From: Flavobacterium sp. Root420
GTDB taxonomy: Bacteria > Bacteroidota > Bacteroidia > Flavobacteriales > Flavobacteriaceae
DNA length: 56,478 nt
Assembly (NCBI RefSeq): GCF_001427905.1
Contig: NZ_LMEF01000002.1
Span: 1 to 56,478, forward strand
Direction of reading: 5' to 3'
Below are positions 1-8,320 of this stretch, in pieces. A program made the position numbers and the translations under genes. Numbering within the stretch: position 1 is the stretch's first letter; every line of letters starts with the position of its first letter. Below the pieces are notes generated by a model. It did no database searches. It saw only the letters and a list, made by a program, of their open reading frames with translations, and was not told the origin of the DNA.

Positions 1-50
1 AACGCTTACAACGGATCTTTTTAAATCCCGTTATAAGCGTTTTTTTGTTG
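1..50 (+). terminator. Rho-independent terminator of a gene left of the window
   Basis: A stem of AACGCTTA-x-AACGG pairs with CCGTT-x-TAAGCGTT and is followed by a T-run on the plus strand. It probably ends a plus-strand gene lying left of the window and may also serve the converging hexosaminidase gene. Confidence 0.7.
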
Positions 51-123
51 TCTAAAAAATAAACCTGATTAAAATAAGGGATGTTTTTCAGTGCCCTCGT
101 CGCGGCGAATGCTTTTTTTATGC

Positions 124-2427
124 TTATTCGTAATACAATTGCGAAGCATTTATTTCTTTTTTTTCCTTTCCTTCCTGCTGGATAAAACAACTTAAAGTAG
201 TGCCGCCAATCTGATCAAAATAACTGATGTTGATCTTGTGAAAACCTTTTTCAAGTTTTACAGCTCCATACGCTTCATTAAGCCAATGAATGCCGTCGTT
301 ATTGACAATTAATTCATTGTCTATAAAAAGCTTAGATCCGTCATCTGAAAGCGTTGAAATGGTATAATTTCCCGTTTCCGGAATATAGATATATCCATCG
401 AATTTTAAGCCGATATAACGTTCTAATTTTGTTTTCCATTTTTCGCTGCTGATTGCGCCATTAAAAATTCTTGAATTTACAGGTTTTGCTAATTCTAAAT
501 CCTGGACCTGTTGAAATAAAGTTCCGGTAAAATAGTCATATTTTAAACCGTTTTTAGTTGGTTTTATGGCTAATGCCGATTTTACTTCCGGATTTCTAAC
601 CAATATTTTGCTGATTGAACTTCGTCTGCCGCTTTCGCTGATCTGCACCGTTTTAATTATTCGGTATTCGCCTTTCGGAATATTTATTGTTACCGGTTTT
701 TCGTAAAGTTCTGCAGTTTCGTCTGGGTTATAGCCATCAATGGTGTAGAAAATTTTTCCATTTTTAATAGTTGGTTTTAGATCTAAAATATATTTAGAAG
801 CGATTAAAGCGGTTTCGGTCGATCCAAAAGGAGCAGGCACTTTATACAATCTTTTTTGAGCTTCCAATTTTTCGATGTGATGTGGCATTCGGTTCAAAAC
901 AAAATTGTTGTAATTTTTGTTTTGAGGTTCTGTCCAGGTAATTTCTGCCAATGCAAACATTCTGGGGTAAAGTTGATAATTTAATTTCGCCGGACTCGTC
1001 AGATATTCCGACCAAAGATTCGATTGAACACCCCAAATGTATTTTTGCTCCTCAACGGTCAGGCTATCGACAGGAGTTGGATTGTAATTGTATATTTTCT
1101 CAACAGTAACCAACCTTCCAACCGTTAAAGGTTCTTGTGGTGAATAACCCTGATTGTAATCTAAGTACAAAACTTGCTCGGGATTCATGATAACAAGATG
1201 CTTTTGTTTGGCAGCTTTAATTCCGCCAGATTCGCCTCTCCAAGACATTACGGCTGCGTTAGGTGCCAATCCGCCTTCAAGCATTTCATCCCAACCCAAA
1301 ATTTGTCTGCCGTTTGCGTTCAGGAATTTTTCTATTCTTTTGGTTAAATAACCTTGTAATTCATGTTCGTCTTTCAACCCTAAAGCTGCAATTCTTTTTT
1401 GACAATTCGGACATTCCTTCCATCTCGCTTTCGGACATTCATCGCCACCAATATGAATGTATTTACTCGGAAATAAAGCCATAACTTCCGTCAAAACATC
1501 TTCTAAAAAAATAAATGTTTCCTCTTTTCCCGCACAAAAAATATCGTCAAAAACGCCCCAGTATTCTACAACTTTATAATTTCTGTCTAGAAAACAGGAT
1601 AAATTCGGATAAGCAGTAACTGCTGCAGTTGCATGACCCGGCATTTCGATTTCCGGAATTACATTTACATAATGCTCTTCGGCAAACTTAACAACGTCCT
1701 TAATTTCTTCCTGCGTATAAAAACCTCCGTACGGATTTCCGTCAAAAAAATAAGGAAATCTTTCGAATTTATTTCCCACTAAAGTCTGTGCTCTTCTAGA
1801 TCCGACTTCAGTTAATTTTGGATACTTTTTGATCTCAATTCTCCAGCCCTGATCGTCTGTTAGGTGCCAATGAAAGTTGTTTAATTTATAACTGGACATT
1901 TGTGCTATAAAATCTTTTATAACATTGACAGTGAAAAAGTGTCGACATACATCGAGGTGTAATCCGCGGTAAGTGTATCGTGGCGCGTCTTCGATGGTTA
2001 TACAAGGTAATTTTATGTCCTGATTTTTTGGTTTATTGGTTAAAAGCTGCAGCAAACTCTGAACGGCATAGAATAATCCTTCCTCACTTCCGGTAACTGT
2101 TATTTTTTTTGAAGTGATTTTGATTTCATAAGCTTCTTTTTTTTCTGATGAAGCTGGTTTTTTGGCAATGAATAAAACTTCGATATTGCTTTTTTTATTC
2201 GGTGTATTTGCATTGACAGCAGACTCAAAAATAGTAGCAGTCTTTTTTTCTTTGGTACTAAATTTATTTTTCTCAAAAGAAATTTTTATCTGCCCGGTTA
2301 AACTAATACTATCGCCATTTGCCTTATATGAATTTGGAGCCGGAATTATAGAACTATTTTCAAAGGATGTTTGTGCATTTCCGATGGAATAGCAAAAGAC
2401 CAAAAGAAGGAATATATTTTTTAGCAT
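124..2427 (-). CDS. Secreted beta-N-acetylhexosaminidase, GH20, with C-terminal PA14 domain
   Basis: 767 aa. A signal peptide (about residues 1-19) leads to a GH20 N-terminal alpha/beta domain (about 20-145), then the catalytic barrel (about 150-500) with the HxGGDE motif (HIGGDECPKARW; D329, E330 the catalytic pair of substrate-assisted hydrolysis). A chitobiase-type C-terminal module (about 540-610) and a PA14-like domain (about 630-765, with 'TISTLSDDGSKLFIDN') follow. The family removes terminal beta-GlcNAc or GalNAc from chito-oligosaccharides and glycans; PA14 domains often bind sugar. It is divergent from the DeoR regulator and shares an operator-like motif with the susC promoter, so it probably feeds the amino-sugar pathway encoded downstream. 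Periplasmic or outer-membrane location is inferred. Confidence 0.93.
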   Translation of the reverse strand: MLKNIFLLLVFCYSIGNAQTSFENSSIIPAPNSYKANGDSISLTGQIKISFEKNKFSTKEKKTATIFESAVNANTPNKKSNIEVLFIAKKPASSEKKEAYEIKITSKKITVTGSEEGLFYAVQSLLQLLTNKPKNQDIKLPCITIEDAPRYTYRGLHLDVCRHFFTVNVIKDFIAQMSSYKLNNFHWHLTDDQGWRIEIKKYPKLTEVGSRRAQTLVGNKFERFPYFFDGNPYGGFYTQEEIKDVVKFAEEHYVNVIPEIEMPGHATAAVTAYPNLSCFLDRNYKVVEYWGVFDDIFCAGKEETFIFLEDVLTEVMALFPSKYIHIGGDECPKARWKECPNCQKRIAALGLKDEHELQGYLTKRIEKFLNANGRQILGWDEMLEGGLAPNAAVMSWRGESGGIKAAKQKHLVIMNPEQVLYLDYNQGYSPQEPLTVGRLVTVEKIYNYNPTPVDSLTVEEQKYIWGVQSNLWSEYLTSPAKLNYQLYPRMFALAEITWTEPQNKNYNNFVLNRMPHHIEKLEAQKRLYKVPAPFGSTETALIASKYILDLKPTIKNGKIFYTIDGYNPDETAELYEKPVTINIPKGEYRIIKTVQISESGRRSSISKILVRNPEVKSALAIKPTKNGLKYDYFTGTLFQQVQDLELAKPVNSRIFNGAISSEKWKTKLERYIGLKFDGYIYIPETGNYTISTLSDDGSKLFIDNELIVNNDGIHWLNEAYGAVKLEKGFHKINISYFDQIGGTTLSCFIQQEGKEKKEINASQLYYE

Positions 2428-2449
2428 GGTTGGTTTCTGGTTTGTTAAA

Positions 2450-2457
2450 CAAATTTA
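2450..2457 (-). promoter_or_regulatory. Promoter -7 element for the GH20 gene
   Basis: TAAATTTG on the minus strand fits the Bacteroidota -7 consensus TAnnTTTG and lies 23 bases upstream of the GH20 start codon. The TTGC-N9-GCAA motif lies 16 bases further upstream, over the expected -33 region. Confidence 0.55.
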
Positions 2458-2473
2458 TCGTTTGTAAATTAGA

Positions 2474-2490
2474 TTGCATTTTTTTTGCAA
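2474..2490. promoter_or_regulatory. Operator-like palindrome TTGC-N9-GCAA
   Basis: TTGC and GCAA arms flank a 9-base spacer that is almost all T. The same arms and spacer occur at 14425-14463 upstream of susC, at nearly the same distance from the -7 element. It is probably the site of the regulator controlling both units; the adjacent DeoR protein is the first candidate, but binding is inferred. Confidence 0.5.
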
Positions 2491-2563
2491 ATCTTATTTG
2501 AGTTTAAATGGCTTTAAAATAGGCTAATCAACTATTTTATTACATTGTGTTGTAATTTGTTTC

Positions 2564-2594
2564 GCAATAATATTGCATTTATTGTTTACATTTG
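2564..2594 (+). promoter_or_regulatory. deoR promoter with internal palindrome
   Basis: TACATTTG at 2587-2594 is a good TAnnTTTG element 22 bases before the deoR start. A perfect palindrome GCAAT-aaT-ATTGC (2564-2576) lies just upstream and could be an autoregulatory site. Its arms point the opposite way to the TTGC-N9-GCAA motif, so a shared regulator is uncertain. Confidence 0.4.
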
Positions 2595-2616
2595 TTTCCA
2601 ATAAAAGTGAATTTGC

Positions 2617-3393
2617 ATGAACAATGATAATGAAGTGGTAAACTATAGCAAGGAAGAACGTAAAAATCTTATTTTAAAAGAGATTAACTTGCATACCCGC
2701 GTAAGTTTTGAAACACTTTCGACTAAATTATTTGTTTCAGAAGATACTGTCAGACGTGATATTAATGAACTTGAATCAGAATCCTTATTGATTAAGGTAA
2801 AAGGTGGGGCGATGACTAAAGCATATCACCATTCTTCATCCAATCAAACGTATGCTGGCGAATCCAAACAAATCATTGCGCAAAAAACTTTAGGTTTACT
2901 TCACGACGGAATGGTTTTGTTAATTGGCGGCGGAACTACAATCAGAGAGTTCATTCGCTTAATTCCTAATGATTTAAATCTTACTATTTTTACCGTAACT
3001 GTTTTATCTGCAGTTGAACTTCTGGACAAACCCAATGTGAAAATTATAATGATTGGCGGCAGTATTTCCTCTTACAGTCAAATGTGCGTGAGCGGTGATG
3101 TCTATAATCAATTGGCCAATATTAAAGTCGATTTATTAATATTAGGAACCAATGCTTTAGATATCGAAGGCGGATTCTCAGATTCTGACTGGGAAACCGT
3201 TCAGGTAAAAAAAGCGATGATTCAGGCTTCTGAAAAAACAGCGATTTTAACTATTTCAGAAAAACTCGATACTGTTCTAAAAATGAAAATTGCCAACTTA
3301 TCTGAAGTTGATTACGTGGTCACGGAAGTTGATCCTAACGATGAAAAATTACAATTGTATAAGAAGGCAGTTCCAAGTTTAGTTTTTATTTAA
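2617..3393 (+). CDS. DeoR-family transcriptional regulator
   Basis: 258 aa, normal for the family. An N-terminal winged helix-turn-helix carries the DeoR signature (residues about 28-55, 'LSTKLFVSEDTVRRDINEL'). The C-terminal sugar-phosphate-sensing domain shows 'GGGTTIREF' and 'GGSISSYSQMCVSGD'. Family members usually repress sugar catabolic operons and are released by a phosphorylated sugar intermediate; KDPG or KDG would be logical here, but that is inference. The gene is divergent from GH20 and its last four bases overlap the end of the convergent M19 gene, so it sits inside the catabolic locus. Confidence 0.92.
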   Translation: MNNDNEVVNYSKEERKNLILKEINLHTRVSFETLSTKLFVSEDTVRRDINELESESLLIKVKGGAMTKAYHHSSSNQTYAGESKQIIAQKTLGLLHDGMVLLIGGGTTIREFIRLIPNDLNLTIFTVTVLSAVELLDKPNVKIIMIGGSISSYSQMCVSGDVYNQLANIKVDLLILGTNALDIEGGFSDSDWETVQVKKAMIQASEKTAILTISEKLDTVLKMKIANLSEVDYVVTEVDPNDEKLQLYKKAVPSLVFI

Positions 3394-4460
3394 TCCCATT
3401 TTTTCATTAAGAAATTAATCCAGTTCTGGTGAAAGATTTTATTTAAATCGGCATCAGAATATCCTTTTTCTTTAAAGATAAGAACGAGTTTTTGTAAATC
3501 GGCAATTGTATTTAAATCATACGGAGATTGTTCCGTTCCAAATGCACCATCAAGATCAGAACCAATTCCGATATGATTTGCATTTCCAGCCAATTGGCAA
3601 ATGTGATCCATGTGTTTGAAAACCGTTTCTAAATTGCAATTCATACCTTTTGGAGTTGAAACACCTCTTTCCCAATCCGGAACCAACATCCACGCATCTA
3701 AAGCTCCTCCAATTACAGCTCCTCTCGAAATTAAAGCTTTAATCATTTCGTCGCTGTATTGACGGTTGTGATCCACTAAACTTCTGCAATTGTTATGACT
3801 TGCCCAGACCGGCCCGTTATAATGATCTAAAGCCTGCCAAAAAGCATCATCACATAAATGTGTGGCATCCAAAATAATATTCAAACGCTCCATTTCTTTC
3901 AATAAATCAAGACCGTTTTGATTCATTTTTCCGGTAGCATCGGTTCCGTTTGCGTAGCGACCCGGGCCATAATGCGCAGGACCAATAGCTCTTAATCCGT
4001 AATGGTATGTTTTTTCTAAATAGGAAATATCAATAATAGAATCAGCACCTTCTAAGCTCAAAATATAACCAATTGGTTTTTTATCGTTGGGAGTGCCGTC
4101 ATTCCATAAATCAATTTGTTTTTGAAGTGATTTTTTATCGGTAATAGCAACTATTTCGCCGGCTTCTTCCATGGCTTTGTACCAGGTCAATTGTCCCTGC
4201 GTCTGAGCCCAGGCTTGTTCAGGAGAATTCCAACCGGGAATAATACTGCCGGGTTTTACAAATCTTGCAATTTGAGTAGCGACCACGATGCCGATATTTC
4301 CTTTTCGTAAATCCGGAAACGAGACCGTTGCGCGTTCACGATCTGGTTTATCTGTCATTCCTTTTTCCAAATGACGCAATGTTGCAACGTCATTTCTTAA
4401 ATCTCGATTCCATTCCATCGCATTCATGCTCAGGTCTAAATGGGCGTCTATTATAAACAT
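3390..4460 (-). CDS. M19 family membrane-dipeptidase-like metallohydrolase
   Basis: 356 aa, the full family length, no obvious signal peptide, hence probably cytoplasmic. Metal-site motifs of the renal dipeptidase family are present: 'DAHLDL' near the N-terminus, 'ATHLCDDAFW', 'SHNNCRSL' and 'GSDLDGAFG'. Known M19 enzymes cleave dipeptides and tolerate a D-residue at the C-terminal side. This gene is the last of the KDG-forming cluster, 6 bases after the D-TA-family gene. From that context I infer that it may remove the acetyl group from N-acetyl-D-glucosaminate, chemically an N-acyl-D-amino acid; a plain dipeptidase remains possible. Confidence 0.85.
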   Translation of the reverse strand: MFIIDAHLDLSMNAMEWNRDLRNDVATLRHLEKGMTDKPDRERATVSFPDLRKGNIGIVVATQIARFVKPGSIIPGWNSPEQAWAQTQGQLTWYKAMEEAGEIVAITDKKSLQKQIDLWNDGTPNDKKPIGYILSLEGADSIIDISYLEKTYHYGLRAIGPAHYGPGRYANGTDATGKMNQNGLDLLKEMERLNIILDATHLCDDAFWQALDHYNGPVWASHNNCRSLVDHNRQYSDEMIKALISRGAVIGGALDAWMLVPDWERGVSTPKGMNCNLETVFKHMDHICQLAGNANHIGIGSDLDGAFGTEQSPYDLNTIADLQKLVLIFKEKGYSDADLNKIFHQNWINFLMKKWD

Positions 4461-4466
4461 ATTATT

Positions 4467-5582
4467 TTAAATATTAATTTTTCTGCTTCGTGCAACAACT
4501 AGCCATTGATCGCAAATTTGATGTTCTTTGTTAATTACCTGAACTGTATCGTAAAGTGCACAAGTTGGACAAACATGATAAGGCTGAGCATAAATTGTGT
4601 CTCCAATTGCATACTGATTTTTACCTCGATTTTCTACAATCAAATGTTCTTCTGAATGCGAAATCGGAATTAGATTTTCATCATTTAAAATTACTAATCT
4701 TTTATCGATTGGGTTTTCAGAAGAGACCGCTTTATAACCAATATCGATACAAACGGTTGAATTTGTTGGTTTTGAAATAATGGTTCCAACAATCACTAAA
4801 GCGGGTTTGAATTCTTGTTCGGGTAAATTAGTTTGATAGTTGGAATCCCAAAAAATAAAAGTTCCGGGACTGCATTCTACATTTTCCTGAGTGGCGTAAA
4901 ACGGAAACGTATTTGATCCTCCGGCAACCATTTTTAGTTTGTAATTGAATTTTGATTGCAGTTTTTCGATTTCCTTTTTAATAATTGAAAATGAAGTAGA
5001 AGCTACGAGGTTTCGATCTTCAACGCTTCCTTTTAAATGCCCGTCGTAAATATGAATTCCTTCAAAATGAATGTTTTTTAGTAGAAGAATAGCTTCGATT
5101 AAGTCATCCCATTTTTCAGAAATCGAAATTCCGGTTCTGTTCATTCCGGTGTTTAGATCTAAATAAATAGTTAGTTTAAGATCATTTTCTCCTGCAATTT
5201 CATTTAAGGCTTTCGCCGATTCTAAATTATCGACAATAGTTGAAAAATTCGTTTCCTGATATTTTTGAATCAAGGAGATCCAGCGCTCTTTTTTTACACC
5301 GACAGGCTGATAGGCGAGAAGCACATCCGGAATTTCATGAAGTGCGGCAAGCTCGGCTTCGGAAATGGTAGCACATTTTACTTTTTTGATGTTGTATGTT
5401 TTAAACAGCTCCAGAATTTCTCCAATTTTATGGGTTTTGATGTGAGGTCTTAATTTTTGAGTGTCACCATTTACGGCGCCAATGAGCCTTTCCAGATTAA
5501 AGCGGATACGATCTTCGTAAACGGCCAAAAATGGAGTATCTGTGTTGATTTCGGAATTAATTTTCCACCAGTTTTTTTGCAT
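4467..5582 (-). CDS. D-threonine aldolase / D-serine dehydratase family PLP enzyme, candidate glucosaminate dehydratase
   Basis: 371 aa. N-terminal alanine-racemase-like barrel with the PLP lysine in 'LRPHIKTHK' (K49) and a C-terminal domain holding the metal-binding 'PYHVCPTCAL' motif, as in fold-type III D-threonine aldolases and eukaryotic-type D-serine dehydratases. These enzymes act on beta-hydroxy-D-amino acids. D-glucosaminate is such a compound with the same D-threo arrangement at C2/C3 as D-threonine. Its neighbours are KDPG aldolase (2-base gap), KDG kinase and RidA, so dehydration of glucosaminate to 2-keto-3-deoxygluconate is the best-fitting role. That substrate is inferred. Confidence 0.85.
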   Translation of the reverse strand: MQKNWWKINSEINTDTPFLAVYEDRIRFNLERLIGAVNGDTQKLRPHIKTHKIGEILELFKTYNIKKVKCATISEAELAALHEIPDVLLAYQPVGVKKERWISLIQKYQETNFSTIVDNLESAKALNEIAGENDLKLTIYLDLNTGMNRTGISISEKWDDLIEAILLLKNIHFEGIHIYDGHLKGSVEDRNLVASTSFSIIKKEIEKLQSKFNYKLKMVAGGSNTFPFYATQENVECSPGTFIFWDSNYQTNLPEQEFKPALVIVGTIISKPTNSTVCIDIGYKAVSSENPIDKRLVILNDENLIPISHSEEHLIVENRGKNQYAIGDTIYAQPYHVCPTCALYDTVQVINKEHQICDQWLVVARSRKINI

Positions 5583-5584
5583 GA

Positions 5585-6232
5585 TTAATTTCTTGTTTTT
5601 TCGACAACTTCAATTAAATTTTGAAAAGCTTTAAGCGATTGCTCATAATTTAAATTCAAAAGCATCTCTTTCGAAAATAAATTAGAACCAATTCCAACAC
5701 AAACAACACCAGATTTAAACCAAGCTTTTAAGTTGCTTTCTTCGAGCGTTACGCCGCCCGTTGGCATTATTTTTAAATTTGGAAACGGAGCTCTTATTGC
5801 TTTTACATAACCTGGGCCGCCAATTTTATCAGCAGGAAAAAGTTTTACAATTTCAGCGCCTAATTTATTAGCGTGAAGCACTTCGTTTAAAGTTGCTGCG
5901 CCTGGAATCCAGTAAATGTTATTTTTTAGGCAATAATTGCCAATTTCTAAATCGGTGTGAGGGCAAACGATACAGTCTGCTCCTAATTGATGATATGTTT
6001 CAGCATCGATAACACTTAAAATAGAACCAACTGCAATTTTTACATCTAAATTATTTGCTTTTTTAAAGGCTATCATTTGAGTAAATACTTCCTTCGCATT
6101 ATCTGCCCGAGCAGCAAACTCGATAATTTTTATCCCAGCATCAGCCGCAGATTGCAACACTATTTTGGCTGTTTCGATATTGATTTGTGTTACTAACGGA
6201 AGTACGCCTTGTGCTTTTAAAATGCTGTACAT
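5585..6232 (-). CDS. eda: KDPG / 4-hydroxy-2-oxoglutarate aldolase
   Basis: 215 aa, typical length. A class I aldolase barrel with the catalytic Glu in 'IIEFAAR' (E38), the Schiff-base lysine in 'VKLFPA' (K130) and the phosphate-binding 'MPTGGV' loop. It cleaves 2-keto-3-deoxy-6-phosphogluconate to pyruvate and glyceraldehyde-3-phosphate. It lies 14 bases after the KDG kinase gene and 2 bases before the D-TA-family gene, so translation is probably coupled. It forms the end of the pathway encoded by the cluster. Confidence 0.95.
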   Translation of the reverse strand: MYSILKAQGVLPLVTQINIETAKIVLQSAADAGIKIIEFAARADNAKEVFTQMIAFKKANNLDVKIAVGSILSVIDAETYHQLGADCIVCPHTDLEIGNYCLKNNIYWIPGAATLNEVLHANKLGAEIVKLFPADKIGGPGYVKAIRAPFPNLKIMPTGGVTLEESNLKAWFKSGVVCVGIGSNLFSKEMLLNLNYEQSLKAFQNLIEVVEKTRN

Positions 6233-6246
6233 ATTCTTAATTCTAT

Positions 6247-7278
6247 TTATCTATTGATTCTGTTACTTGCGCCATTCGCAATAAAATGACTTATTTCTGT
6301 CGGATTGCTCATGGCAAAATCTCCGTGTATACTTTGTTTGATAACGCCGCAGGCTGTTGCCCAATCGATGCATTCCTGCCCGGATAATTTGTTGGACAAT
6401 CCATATAATAATCCTGCGTTAAAGGCATCTCCGGATCCAATTTGGTCGGTGACTAAATGTATTTTGTATTCCTTAGTTTCATAAAAACGATCTTCGTGAA
6501 GCAGCATACCTTTGTATAAATGTGCTAATCCATCTGATTTCCTAAAACTCATTGCAAGCGTTTTTAGAAATGGCATTTTCTCTTTTAATAATTCATATGT
6601 TTTCTGAAAACGATTTGTATCGGATTCATTTTTATCGGTTTTAATTCCGAAATAAATTTCAATAGCATCTAAATCGGCCACTGTGATGGTGCTGTATTGA
6701 AGCAAATCTGGCATAATTTCAGATGGATGTTTTCCGTATTGCCATAATTTCGAGCGATAATTAAAATCAGAAGAAATGGGTAAACCTTTTTTATGTGCCG
6801 AAAGAATAGCGTCTTTACATACCAAACCTGCTTCATAAGAAACGCCGGGACTAATTCCTGACCAATGGAAGTGAGTAACATTGGCGAAAGCCAATTCCCA
6901 GTTAATTTGATCTTTTTGGATAGTTGCGAACGAAGAATTACTACGATCGTAAATAACCTGCGATTGCCTGATTTGATTTCCGGCTTCGACAAAATACAAT
7001 CCCAAACGTTCTCCGCCATAAATACATTTTGAGGTATTTACTTTGTATTTCTGAAGTTCGTTTAAAGCTAGTTGTCCCAAATCATTTTGGGGTAATCTCG
7101 TAATATAATCGGTTTGAATGCCGAGTTGAGAAAGCAAAACACAAACATTGGCCTCGGCACCGCCTATATGAACTTTTATTTCACTGGCCTGTGTAAACCG
7201 ATTTCCATTAGCAACATTCATTCGAAGTAATAATTCTCCGAAAGTTGCAATTCTTGTTTGTGGTGTATTTGTATTCAT
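6247..7278 (-). CDS. kdgK: PfkB-family 2-keto-3-deoxygluconate kinase
   Basis: PfkB sugar kinase of about 343 aa. The C-terminal PfkB signature 'DQIGSGDAFNAGL' contains the catalytic Asp, and an N-terminal 'GGAEANVCVLLSQLG' helps form the sugar site. Adjacent to KDPG aldolase, it most likely phosphorylates KDG at O6. I place the start at the ATG encoding MNTNTPQTR; an in-frame GTG seven codons upstream lies in a 'tttttgccacagatttta' repeat found elsewhere in the gap, which makes it an unlikely start. Confidence 0.88.
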   Translation of the reverse strand: MNTNTPQTRIATFGELLLRMNVANGNRFTQASEIKVHIGGAEANVCVLLSQLGIQTDYITRLPQNDLGQLALNELQKYKVNTSKCIYGGERLGLYFVEAGNQIRQSQVIYDRSNSSFATIQKDQINWELAFANVTHFHWSGISPGVSYEAGLVCKDAILSAHKKGLPISSDFNYRSKLWQYGKHPSEIMPDLLQYSTITVADLDAIEIYFGIKTDKNESDTNRFQKTYELLKEKMPFLKTLAMSFRKSDGLAHLYKGMLLHEDRFYETKEYKIHLVTDQIGSGDAFNAGLLYGLSNKLSGQECIDWATACGVIKQSIHGDFAMSNPTEISHFIANGASNRINR

Positions 7279-7279
7279 G

Positions 7280-7598
7280 TTTTTTAATTTTTTTGCCACA
7301 GATTTTATAGATTCAAATGATGATAAACGTAGCGCTTAATATTTAACACATAGAAACATAGTTTTTGAAACCGCATAATAGTCGTTTCACTTGCATTAAT
7401 ACACATAACTATGTGTGAAAGCTAGCTTTTTAAAATATCCTCTAAACAGTTATAATTAAATCTATGTTTCTATGTGTTTAATTTTTTGCCACAGATTTTA
7501 GATTCATATAGTTCTTAACCGCAAATTCCGCAAATTTTCACAAATCAGTATGTAAAAAATAATTTGTGAAAATTTGTGTAATTGGTGGTTAAAAAAAT
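7280..7598. repeat. Intergenic repeat cluster between kdgK and ridA
   Basis: The 570-base gap holds no intact gene. A direct repeat of about 25 bases containing 'tttttgccacagatttta' occurs at 7283-7312 and 7483-7505, with a third decayed copy at 7704-7735. TTTAACACATAGAAACATAG (7341-7360) is matched in reverse complement at 7462-7481, framing a small MITE-like unit. 'cgaattcacgaatt'-type palindromes follow near 7758-7800. These look like dispersed Flavobacterium intergenic repeats. I see no clear promoter on the minus strand here. Confidence 0.6.
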
Positions 7599-7700
7599 CT
7601 TTTTAATATAATTCGAAAACAGCTTCAACTTCAACAGGAATATTGTCTGGTAAAGAACCCATTCCTACGGCACTTCGTACTCCGATTCCGTTTTCTTGTC
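7599..7700 (-). pseudogene. Duplicated 3' fragment of ridA
   Basis: This 102-base block equals 7845-7946, the 3' end of the adjacent ridA, except for one substitution (7636 versus 7882). It encodes only the last 32 or so residues and the stop. The copy ends abruptly at 'ttttcttgtc' and is followed by a dispersed repeat, which suggests a recent segmental duplication mediated by the flanking repeats. Confidence 0.85.
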
Positions 7701-7848
7701 ATGCGTTTAATTTTTTTGCCAGAGATTAAATGATTAAGGATTAAAAGTTTTCCGCCACGAATTCACGAATTTTTCTAAATCAATATGCGTAATTAATTCG
7801 TGGCGAAAAAAAAATCAATATAATCTGTGACATCTGTGGCATAACTTT

Positions 7849-8316
7849 TTAATATAATTCGAAAACAGCTTCAACTTCAACGGGAATATTGTCTGGTAAA
7901 GAACCCATTCCTACGGCACTTCGTACTCCGATTCCGTTTTCTTGTCCCCACACTTCAGCAAACAATTCGCTGCAACCGTTGATAACGTATGGGTGTCTAA
8001 GGAAATCACCATTGCAATTGACCATTCCCAATACTTTTATAACTCTTTTTACTTTGTTCAGGCTCCCGAAATTGGTTACAATTGTCGAAAGCATTGTTAA
8101 ACCGACTTGTCTTGCGGCTAATTTTCCTTCTTCAATATCGATGTCGTCACCAATTCTTCCAATAATTAAAGATTTGTCATCACGAACTGGTCCGTGCCCT
8201 GAGAGATATAGATATTTTCCGTCGACTAAATAAGGTTTGTATATACCAAGAGGTTGAGGCGCTGGCGGTAAGGATAAGCCAAGGGTTTCAAATTTTTCCT
8301 GAGGCAATAAATTCAT
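7849..8316 (-). CDS. RidA family enamine/imine deaminase
   Basis: 155 aa, slightly longer than the approximately 130-aa E. coli RidA, matching the longer Rid subgroup. The YjgF fold core is present and the arginine that binds the carboxylate of the imine substrate is kept in 'VRSAVG' (R132). Rid proteins speed hydrolysis of 2-aminoacrylate-type enamines made by PLP dehydratases. Its place 4 bases after the GntP gene and upstream of kdgK, eda and the PLP enzyme supports a dedicated role in hydrolysing the enamine released by that enzyme. The 3' end has a second partial copy downstream. Confidence 0.9.
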   Translation of the reverse strand: MNLLPQEKFETLGLSLPPAPQPLGIYKPYLVDGKYLYLSGHGPVRDDKSLIIGRIGDDIDIEEGKLAARQVGLTMLSTIVTNFGSLNKVKRVIKVLGMVNCNGDFLRHPYVINGCSELFAEVWGQENGIGVRSAVGMGSLPDNIPVEVEAVFELY

Positions 8317-8320
8317 GATA

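Noticed and set aside
6669..7019. Open frame inside kdgK on the same strand
   Set aside because: It lies wholly inside the intact PfkB kinase gene in another frame and encodes no recognisable domain.
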